Shown here piece after piece: positions 9,574-18,412 of a stretch of DNA of 64,000 nt (positions are counted from its first letter, which is position 1; every line of letters begins with the position of its first letter). The notes below the pieces were generated by a model. That model made no database searches. It was not told where the DNA came from and saw only the letters and a list, made by a program, of their open reading frames with translations. The stretch is from Marinobacter sp. F4216 (GTDB taxonomy: Bacteria > Pseudomonadota > Gammaproteobacteria > Pseudomonadales > Oleiphilaceae): the NCBI RefSeq assembly GCF_019931195.1, contig NZ_JAIOUO010000006.1, forward strand, positions 310,001 through 374,000, in the 5' to 3' direction. The translations under genes and the position numbers were made by a program.

Positions 9574-9601
9574 GACTCCGTCAGCGAGTGCTGACGGAGT
9601 C
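9574..9601 (-). other. Perfect stem-loop in the teaA-teaB intergenic region
   Basis: Arms GACTCCGTCAGC (9574-9585) and GCTGACGGAGTC (9590-9601) are fully complementary around the 4-base loop GAGT. There is no T run on the minus strand after it. It therefore resembles an mRNA-stabilising or processing hairpin, or a weak attenuator, rather than a full terminator. It begins 12 bases beyond the teaA stop codon. Confidence 0.8.
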
Positions 9602-9613
9602 GATGGGCTCAGA

Positions 9614-10642
9614 TTACTCGCTCTGAACTTCTTCAAGGTCTTCCTTGAACTGGTTGAGCAGTTCCTCGCCGCTGTCACCGGTCATTTCGATAAACTTCTC
9701 TTCGACCTGCGGAGCGCGCTCCTTGAAGGCTTCGATCTGTTCATCGCTCAGGCGAGTAACGGTGACGTCGTCTGAAGCTTCCTGGATCTTGGCGAGGGAT
9801 TCGTCCGCCAGACCATCGATGTGCTGGATGATCTCTTCGAAAGCGAAATCCGCTGCGTCCTGAACCAGCTTCTTGTCTTCGTCGGACAGGCCGTCGTAGA
9901 AGCTCTTGTTGGCCATCATGGCGGTGGTGAACCAGCCGTGCTTGGTGAAGACCAGGTTCGGAGACACTTCATACAGGCCGCCGGACTCGATCCAGAAGAT
10001 CGGGTTTTCCTGACCCTGGATCATGTTGGTCTGCAGGGCACCGTATACTTCACCCCAAGGCAGCGGGGTGGGTGTGGCTCCAAAGGCTGCGTAGGTTTCG
10101 GACAGCAGCGGGTTGGTCATCACCCGGATCTTCTTGTTGTTGAAGTCGGCAGGCTCGGTGACCGGCTCATCCACGGTAACCACCATTTCGCCTTCCGGGT
10201 ACATCTTCAGCAGTTCCAGGCCCTTGTCGGCGTAAAGAGCCGGGAAGTCCTCGTTGATCGCTTCACTGGTGCGGAAGAACTCAACAACGGTCTCCATGTC
10301 CGTCGGCATCAGGTAAGGAATGAAGAAGATCTGTGCTTCCGGAATCAGCGAACCGGTAAAACCAGGCGACTGGTTGACGAAGTTCAGGATGCCCGCCTGG
10401 GTTTGCTCCATGATGTCATCGGATTCGCCCAGTTCACCAAAGCGGAACACCTGAAGGGTATGGTCTGAATTCTCTTCGATGTATTCCTTGAATTTGTATG
10501 CGTAAACGTCCTGAACGTCACCCTCGTATTCTTCGTGGGCATAACGCCAGTTGGCTGCGTTAGCCGAATTAACCGCGGTCATAGCCGCAAATGCGAAAGC
10601 GGAAATTCCGGCCAGTTTTCTGAATTTGCTCATCCTACTCAT
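9614..10642 (-). CDS. teaA: Ectoine-binding TRAP protein TeaA
   Basis: A 342-residue periplasmic protein. The ATG at 10642 has GGAG about 9 bases upstream and gives a normal signal peptide ending near NSANA. The mature start NWRYAHEEYEGDVQDV and later blocks FRFGELGESDDIMEQTQ, GSLIPEAQIFFIPYLMP and GEVYGALQTNMIQGQENP recall Halomonas elongata TeaA almost word for word. TeaA binds ectoine and hydroxyectoine and feeds the TeaBC permease for osmolyte recovery. The gene leads a teaA-teaB-teaC-teaD operon. A LacI-type palindrome lies 62-77 bases upstream of the start codon. Confidence 0.94.
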   Translation of the reverse strand: MSRMSKFRKLAGISAFAFAAMTAVNSANAANWRYAHEEYEGDVQDVYAYKFKEYIEENSDHTLQVFRFGELGESDDIMEQTQAGILNFVNQSPGFTGSLIPEAQIFFIPYLMPTDMETVVEFFRTSEAINEDFPALYADKGLELLKMYPEGEMVVTVDEPVTEPADFNNKKIRVMTNPLLSETYAAFGATPTPLPWGEVYGALQTNMIQGQENPIFWIESGGLYEVSPNLVFTKHGWFTTAMMANKSFYDGLSDEDKKLVQDAADFAFEEIIQHIDGLADESLAKIQEASDDVTVTRLSDEQIEAFKERAPQVEEKFIEMTGDSGEELLNQFKEDLEEVQSE

Positions 10643-10703
10643 CGGGTTTTCTCCGTTCCTTTTGTGTCTGAGTTTTATTGTTCCGTTATTTAAGATTGGC
10701 AAA

Positions 10704-10719
10704 GCGTAAACGTTTTCGC
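10704..10719. promoter_or_regulatory. LacI/GalR-like palindrome upstream of teaA
   Basis: The 16-mer GCGTAAACGTTTTCGC is a near-perfect palindrome (7 of 8 positions per half) centred on CG. That is the layout of LacI/GalR-family operators (AA-CG-TT core). It sits 62-77 bases upstream of the teaA start codon in an AT-rich promoter region. No lacI-type gene is present in the window. Functional assignment is inference. Confidence 0.4.
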
Positions 10720-10794
10720 AAGAAATTGGCCAAATTAGTCAAGGTGTTACCGAGTTTATGAACCGCTTGTAAGCTGCTGAAAAGCGACGCTGTC

Positions 10795-11322
10795 TCACAC
10801 TGCAAGGCATTTCCCGAGGAAGCTTCGGAATTCACTGGCTACCCGCTCCACACTGTTTTCAAGGCGATGTCCGTCAGGCAACACCAGCACCGGCAGTCTC
10901 TGGTCCCGGGCGAGTTCCAGAACCGGCATCACCGGAATCACATCGTCCTCCCAGCCAAGGATGATCTGTGTGAAGGTCGCCTGGATCTGTGGGCTGGATT
11001 GCGGGTACTGAGGCAGCGCGAGGGCTGGGGCCAGCAGGAAACAGCCGAGCACCGGCGTCTGGCTGCTGGTGTGAGCACAGACCCAGCCGCCCATGCTGGA
11101 GCCTGCCAGGATGGTGCGTGCAGGCACGGCGCCGGCTTCGGACATCGCCTCTGCCATTTGCCGGAATCGAACTTCCGGGTCTTTGGAGCTTCGATGGTCA
11201 ATGGCTGTGGCCGTCACCCCGGGAAAAGCGTCGGCAACGTCTTTCATCGCCTGAATCTTGGTGCTGCCTGGGCCGCTTTCCAGGCCGTGGGACAGGAAAA
11301 CGTGGAACTCTGGGGCTGTCAT
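10795..11322 (-). CDS. Small alpha/beta hydrolase (YqiA/YcjY-like)
   Basis: A 175-residue protein. The start is taken at ATG 11322; the TTG two codons earlier is less likely. FLSHGLESGPGS resembles the oxyanion region, GSSMGG is the nucleophile elbow, LGWEDDVIP supplies the acid and LPDGHRLE the histidine. That makes a complete Ser-Asp-His triad in an unusually short hydrolase. Such proteins are esterase or thioesterase-like, with unknown substrates. It has no signal peptide and so is cytosolic. It lies upstream of the teaA promoter in the same direction, and is probably a separate transcript because of the 150 bp gap. Confidence 0.75.
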   Translation of the reverse strand: MTAPEFHVFLSHGLESGPGSTKIQAMKDVADAFPGVTATAIDHRSSKDPEVRFRQMAEAMSEAGAVPARTILAGSSMGGWVCAHTSSQTPVLGCFLLAPALALPQYPQSSPQIQATFTQIILGWEDDVIPVMPVLELARDQRLPVLVLPDGHRLENSVERVASEFRSFLGKCLAV

Positions 11323-11443
11323 GGTCAATACCCTGTGTGAACCTGAGGGGAAGTTTAGCTATGGTGTCCGGCTTCGTGCCTGGATGTCCAGCCACTGACC
11401 TATGCTGTGTTCTTGTGTTTAACGAGGTATTTCGAGCTGATTC

Positions 11444-12298
11444 ATGCGCTTGATTCTGAGCCGAAAGGGTTTTGATTCCTCCGCCGGTGGCTGCCCCAGC
11501 CCGGTCATGCCGGACGGTAGTCTGTGTGTTTTACCCATACCCGATGCCCGGTCCGGTATCCGTTATGGCGATATTCGGGCCGGTGAACGAACGCTGGGCA
11601 GGCTGGTTCATGATTTGAGCGGCGGGCGAGTTCGTGGTGGTCATGGTGCCCATCTGGACCCGGATATCGTGGCGCCGGCCTATCCCCGGCTATCCGGCTG
11701 GCGGCCTGTGCTGGGTCAGGCGGGCTCCGCCCAGGGCCACTTGCGCAACCAGGGGGTGGGCGAAGGCGATCTGTTCCTGTTTTTCGGGGTGTTTCGCCAA
11801 GCAGAAGTCCGGAGCAGGCGTTGGCGGTTTGTGCCGGGCACCCGGCCATTTCATGCGATCTGGGGATGGTTGCACATTGGCGAGGTGGTGCCGGTAAGCA
11901 GTGAGACACCGGACCGCCTGCCGTGGGTCGCCTATCACCCGCACCTGCAAGGACACGGGGATGGGACCGATACGCTCTATCTGGCTTCGGACGGAGTCCG
12001 GGTGTCCGGGCAGGGCGGCGTCTATCCGGGCAGCGGCGCTTTCCCAATGCTTGAAGAGTCACTGGTACTGACCGATCCAGACGGGCGTTTGCCCACTCAG
12101 TGGCGTCTTCCTGAAGCCTTCTTCCCGGGCCCGGACCGGGCTCCGTTGAGTTATCACATGAAAGGCGATCGGTGGCACCATGAATCGCCCTGGTGTTACC
12201 TCTCCTGTGCCGCTCGCGGCCAGGAATTCGTGCTGGACCTGGACCACTACGCTGATTTGCTGCCCTGGATCGATGGGCTGCTTGCAGGGAGGGGATGA
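11444..12298 (+). CDS. Nmad3-like putative nucleotide-modification-associated protein
   Basis: A 284-residue cytosolic protein. The opening MRLILSRKGFDSSAGGCPSP, then MPDGSLCVLPIPD, RYGDI and HLDPD, match my recollection of the Nmad3 family (nucleotide modification-associated domain 3). That family was predicted from genomic context to take part in DNA or nucleotide base modification; no chemistry is proven. The protein is full length for the family and has no extra domain. Next on the same strand, 94 bp away, is an OvoA-C-like methyltransferase. A link between the two is only positional. Family assignment is from memory and should be verified by profile search. Confidence 0.65.
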   Translation: MRLILSRKGFDSSAGGCPSPVMPDGSLCVLPIPDARSGIRYGDIRAGERTLGRLVHDLSGGRVRGGHGAHLDPDIVAPAYPRLSGWRPVLGQAGSAQGHLRNQGVGEGDLFLFFGVFRQAEVRSRRWRFVPGTRPFHAIWGWLHIGEVVPVSSETPDRLPWVAYHPHLQGHGDGTDTLYLASDGVRVSGQGGVYPGSGAFPMLEESLVLTDPDGRLPTQWRLPEAFFPGPDRAPLSYHMKGDRWHHESPWCYLSCAARGQEFVLDLDHYADLLPWIDGLLAGRG

Positions 12299-12392
12299 TA
12301 GCCGGCCAGCGCGACTGGATTCGTACCGGGGCCGGTGAAACCTTGTAAGATGGTCAGTAGCACTCATTGATGCCTAAGCGGAGGCCATGGAT

Positions 12393-13148
12393 ATGCAATC
12401 CAACGGGTTTTATGAGCACGACGCCGCACTTGCACAATATCTGGAGTTCCACTTTGGTGAACTCTGGCACGGCGAGCCGAACTTCCCGAAGGAGCTGGCG
12501 GATGCGGCTCTGGAGGCGATGGATGGACGGTACTCTGGGCGGGCCCTGGATATCGGCTGTGCCTGCGGGCGCACCAGTTTCGAGCTGGCCAGAGTGTTCG
12601 ATCACGTCGATGGTATTGATTACTCCAACCGGTTTGTCCAGGCCTGCAAGGAAATGGCCACCCACAAGGTGATCCGCTACGCCCGCCCCGAAGAAGGCGA
12701 GCTGGTTACCCATCAGGAGCGCACGCTGGAACACCTGGGGCTGGAACAAACTCCGAAACGGGTGGTTTTCCACCAGGGCGATGCCTGTGATCTGCCACCC
12801 CAGTTCAAGGACTACGACCTTGTTCTGGCCGGCAATCTCATTGATCGCCTGTACGATCCGGCCAGATTCCTGACCACCATCCATGAGCGCCTCACCCACG
12901 ATGGCCTGCTGGTCATTGCTTCACCCTACACCTGGCTTGAGGAATACACGCCCCGGGAGTCCTGGGTGGGCGGTTTCCTGAAAGATGGCCAGCCGTACGG
13001 CACGCTCGATGGCCTGCGGGATACGCTGGCACCGAATTTTCGTCTGCTTGGGCAGCCCCGCAGTCTGCCGTTCGTGATTCGCGAAACCCGTAACAAATTC
13101 CAGCACAGTTTTTCCGAACTGACGGTCTGGCAGCGGGTGGACGTCTAG
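12393..13148 (+). CDS. Stand-alone OvoA C-terminal-type SAM methyltransferase
   Basis: A 251-residue class I methyltransferase. The ATG at 12393 is preferred because GGAGG (12380-12384) is 8 bases before it but only 2 bases before the ATG at 12387. Motif I is LDIGCACGRTSFELA (from residue 52), with the acidic residue of strand 2 in GIDYS (Asp76). The stretch SPYTWLEEYTP (177-187) is characteristic of the family annotated as putative 4-mercaptohistidine N1-methyltransferase, equivalent to the C-terminal domain of ovothiol synthase OvoA. The OvoA sulfoxide-synthase half is absent here and nearby. It may therefore act on ovothiol precursors made elsewhere, or on another imidazole or thiol substrate. 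Confidence 0.75.
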   Translation: MQSNGFYEHDAALAQYLEFHFGELWHGEPNFPKELADAALEAMDGRYSGRALDIGCACGRTSFELARVFDHVDGIDYSNRFVQACKEMATHKVIRYARPEEGELVTHQERTLEHLGLEQTPKRVVFHQGDACDLPPQFKDYDLVLAGNLIDRLYDPARFLTTIHERLTHDGLLVIASPYTWLEEYTPRESWVGGFLKDGQPYGTLDGLRDTLAPNFRLLGQPRSLPFVIRETRNKFQHSFSELTVWQRVDV

Positions 13149-13238
13149 CGCTTAAAACGTTGGTGACCACGCTACACTGAATTCGGCGCGGCATGGTTGT
13201 TGCTGCCGACAGTTCAGGGATGGATTTCAGAGAGCATC

Positions 13239-14651
13239 ATGCACCATCAATACGCATATCAATTGGGGGCACGTACCTGGAGGTTCCGGAATCTGGCGGA
13301 TTTAATGGCCAAAGCCACGCCAGCCCGTTCCGGAGACAGGCTCGCGGGCGTGGCCGCCAGTTCGGACGAAGAGCGGGTGGTCGCCCAGATGAAGCTGGCG
13401 GAGTTACCCCTGAGCGTGTTTCTGAACGAAGCACTGGTACCGTATGAGCAGGACGAGGTCACCCGGCTGATCCTGGATGAGCATGACGCCTCGGCCTTTA
13501 GTGCAGTATCCCACCTGACGGTGGGAGATTTTCGGAACTGGCTGCTCAGCGATCAGGCGTCTTCGGAAGCGCTGGAGGCACTCCGCCCCGGCCTTACCCC
13601 GGAAATGTTGGCGGCCGTCAGCAAGCTGATGCGCAACCAGGACCTGATCCTTGTGGCCCGGAAGTGCCAGGTGACGACAGCCTTCCGAAGTACCATCGGT
13701 TTGCCGGGTCGGTTCTCCACCCGCCTTCAGCCCAACCACCCAACCGATGATCTCACCGGCATCGCGGCGAGCATTCTGGATGGGCTTTTGTACGGCAGTG
13801 GTGATGCCGTCATCGGCATCAACCCGGCGACCGACAATCTGAGCCAGGCGAGCCGATTACTCAAGATGCTGGATGAGGTGATTCAGGAATACGACATTCC
13901 CACCCAGTCCTGTGTGCTGACCCATGTCACCAACACCCTGGAGGCCATTGAGCAGGGTGCGCCGGTCGACCTGGTGTTCCAGTCCATCGGCGGCACAGAG
14001 GCCACCAATCGCAGCTTCGGTTTTAATCTCAAAAACCTGGCTGAAGCCCGGGACGCGGCGCTGGCCCTGAACCGGGGAACGGTGGGTAACAACGTCATGT
14101 ACTTTGAAACCGGGCAGGGCAGCGCGTTATCGGCCAATGCCCATCATGGACTGGACCAGCAAACCTGTGAGGCCCGGGCCTACGCGGTGGCACGCAAGTT
14201 CGACCCGTTGCTGGTGAATACGGTGGTGGGCTTTATCGGCCCGGAATACCTGTTTGATGGCAAGGAGATTATCCGGGCAGGACTTGAGGACCACTTCTGC
14301 GGCAAGCTGCTGGGCCTGCCCATGGGCTGCGACATCTGCTACACCAACCACGCCGAGGCCGACCAGAATGATATGGATAACCTGCTCACCCTGCTGGGTG
14401 TAGCGGGCTGTAACTTCATCATGGGGGTGCCGGGGGCGGACGACATCATGCTCAATTACCAGGCTACCTCCTTTCACGATGCCCTTTATGTGCGGCGGGC
14501 CCTTGGCCTGAAGCCGGCACCGGAGTTCGAGCAGTGGCTGGCGAAAATGAACATTTTCAGGGATGTGAGTAGGTCTGAGCCGAGTGCGGTCATGCCGTCC
14601 GTATTCCGTGATCGACTCAAGGCGCTGCCAGGGGAGATTGCCAGTGAGTGA
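13239..14651 (+). CDS. eutB: Ethanolamine ammonia-lyase large subunit EutB
   Basis: A 470-residue protein starting MHHQYAYQLGARTWRFRNLADLM at ATG 13239, close to the usual EutB length of about 450. Conserved blocks such as VGDFRNWLLSD, VIGINPATDN, DLVFQSIGGTEATN, FETGQGSALSANAHHG and CDICYTNHAEADQND fit the active-site barrel. EutB and EutC form the adenosylcobalamin-dependent enzyme that converts ethanolamine to acetaldehyde and ammonia. It overlaps eutC by 8 bp. No eut microcompartment, reactivase (eutA), permease or regulator gene is nearby. Confidence 0.95.
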   Translation: MHHQYAYQLGARTWRFRNLADLMAKATPARSGDRLAGVAASSDEERVVAQMKLAELPLSVFLNEALVPYEQDEVTRLILDEHDASAFSAVSHLTVGDFRNWLLSDQASSEALEALRPGLTPEMLAAVSKLMRNQDLILVARKCQVTTAFRSTIGLPGRFSTRLQPNHPTDDLTGIAASILDGLLYGSGDAVIGINPATDNLSQASRLLKMLDEVIQEYDIPTQSCVLTHVTNTLEAIEQGAPVDLVFQSIGGTEATNRSFGFNLKNLAEARDAALALNRGTVGNNVMYFETGQGSALSANAHHGLDQQTCEARAYAVARKFDPLLVNTVVGFIGPEYLFDGKEIIRAGLEDHFCGKLLGLPMGCDICYTNHAEADQNDMDNLLTLLGVAGCNFIMGVPGADDIMLNYQATSFHDALYVRRALGLKPAPEFEQWLAKMNIFRDVSRSEPSAVMPSVFRDRLKALPGEIASE

Positions 14652-15465
14652 AGCGAAAACTCCGGTCGTCGCCAATCACTGGCGAGCGCTCAGACGTTTT
14701 ACCGACGCCCGTATTGGCCTGGGGCGGGCGGGTGTCAGCCTGCCCACCCCGGAGCTTCTCGCCTTTCAACTGGCTCACGCACGGGCCCGGGATGCGGTGC
14801 ACCTGCCGCTGGATGTTGCTGGTTTGATGGCGAACCTGACACCTGCCATTGAGAAGCACCTTCCGGAACCACCCATTATCCTTGAAAGCTGCGCCGGAGA
14901 TCGGTTCACCTATCTGCAGCGACCGGACCTTGGTCGGCAACTGAGTGACGAGAGCCGGGCCCGGCTACCGTCAGCGAGCTTGGATGAACCAGTGGACCTG
15001 GCCATTGTGATTGTCGATGGCCTGTCGTCCGTGGGTGTGCAGAACACGGCGCCTTCTATGGTCGGCGGACTTTTGAACGCGCTTGAACAGGATGATCACG
15101 ACTGGAAACTGGCCCTACTGACCGTGGTGGAGCAAGGGCGGGTGGCCATCGGAGATGAAATCGGCGAGCGGCTCAATGCCCGCATGGTCGTAGTGCTGAT
15201 TGGCGAGCGTCCGGGTTTGAGTTCGCCAGACAGTCTGGGGATCTACCTCACCTTCGGACCGGAAGCCGGGCTGACTGATGAACGCCGCAACTGCATATCC
15301 AATGTGCGGCCCGGAGGGCTGCCTGTGGAGGAAGCCAGCAGACGCCTGCTTTATCTGATGCGGGAAGCCCGTCGCCTGAAGTTAACGGGCGTGGGGCTAA
15401 AGGACAGAACGGAAGATACGGTGATCGAAGGTGGTGGGGCCAACAAGAATTTCCTGACTCGCTGA
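14644..15465 (+). CDS. eutC: Ethanolamine ammonia-lyase small subunit EutC
   Basis: A 273-residue protein. The start is GTG 14644, preceded by GGGGAG within the end of eutB, giving VSEAKTPVVANHWRALRRFT. The family blocks TDARIGLGRAG, VVIVDGLSSVGV-like (AIVIVDGLSSVGVQ), VVLIGERPGLSSPDSLGIYLT and CISNVRPGGL are present. EutC completes the cobalamin site at the EutB interface. An 8 bp overlap with eutB supports coupled translation. The gene converges on a small membrane-protein gene with a 26 bp gap. Confidence 0.95.
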   Translation: MSEAKTPVVANHWRALRRFTDARIGLGRAGVSLPTPELLAFQLAHARARDAVHLPLDVAGLMANLTPAIEKHLPEPPIILESCAGDRFTYLQRPDLGRQLSDESRARLPSASLDEPVDLAIVIVDGLSSVGVQNTAPSMVGGLLNALEQDDHDWKLALLTVVEQGRVAIGDEIGERLNARMVVVLIGERPGLSSPDSLGIYLTFGPEAGLTDERRNCISNVRPGGLPVEEASRRLLYLMREARRLKLTGVGLKDRTEDTVIEGGGANKNFLTR

Positions 15466-15491
15466 CCTGGAAACGGACCTGGATTCCCGTC

Positions 15492-15809
15492 TCAGAAGGG
15501 CAGTCCTTCCATCTGCCGGCGCTGGCGTTGTTGTGTCAGCAGGACATTAACGACCGCGAGGGTGACGAAAAGAGCAATGCCTTTGGGCACCATGGCGTGA
15601 ACTTCCGGGTTCGGGGCGGTTACGGCGGTGATCAGCACCATGCCGAGGGTGTTGCGAGCCAGGCGCACCATTAATGTCGCACCCAACAGGCCGGATTGCA
15701 GAGCGGTTTCAGCCGAACGAAAGCAGCGGCCCATAGCGGGCATCAGGTGCACGGTGTTAATCAGCAGAGCGATAAAGATCAGAGCTTGGGCGATGTTGAA
15801 TAACGGCAT
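15492..15809 (-). CDS. Small membrane protein of unknown function
   Basis: A 105-residue protein with three or so hydrophobic segments (FNIAQALIFIALLINTVHL; LARNTLGMVLITAV; IALFVTLAVVNVLL) and a basic, Gln-rich end. I do not recognise the family. The codon usage and the position after a palindromic operator-like site at 15827-15844 suggest a real gene. It is monocistronic, converging on eutC. Three helices and a positive tail suggest an inner-membrane protein. No function is proposed. Confidence 0.6.
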   Translation of the reverse strand: MPLFNIAQALIFIALLINTVHLMPAMGRCFRSAETALQSGLLGATLMVRLARNTLGMVLITAVTAPNPEVHAMVPKGIALFVTLAVVNVLLTQQRQRRQMEGLPF

Positions 15810-15826
15810 GGGACCTCTGTTCGAAA

Positions 15827-15844
15827 TTTAAACGGCTGTTTAAA
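15827..15844. promoter_or_regulatory. TetR/PsrA-type inverted repeat upstream of the 105-residue membrane protein
   Basis: TTTAAAC and GTTTAAA form perfect 7-base arms around GGCT, only 18 bases upstream of the start codon at 15809. The AAAC-N4-GTTT core resembles the binding site described for the TetR-family fatty-acid sensor PsrA. A bound repressor here would cover the start region. The regulator identity is inference. Confidence 0.4.
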
Positions 15845-18371
<2,527 letters not shown>

Positions 18372-18385
18372 AACTAGGAGGAAAG

Positions 18386-18412
18386 AAAGCCGCCCTACGG
18401 GGCGGCTTTTTT
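18386..18412 (+). terminator. katG terminator
   Basis: A perfect 10 bp stem, AAAGCCGCCC (18386-18395) and GGGCGGCTTT (18400-18409), encloses a TACG tetraloop and is followed by further Ts. The T tail overlaps the stop codon of the converging multiheme gene by two bases. Confidence 0.9.

Noticed and set aside
13239-15465. Eut microcompartment locus
   Set aside because: No shell, EutQ, EutT or EutA genes are found beside eutBC.
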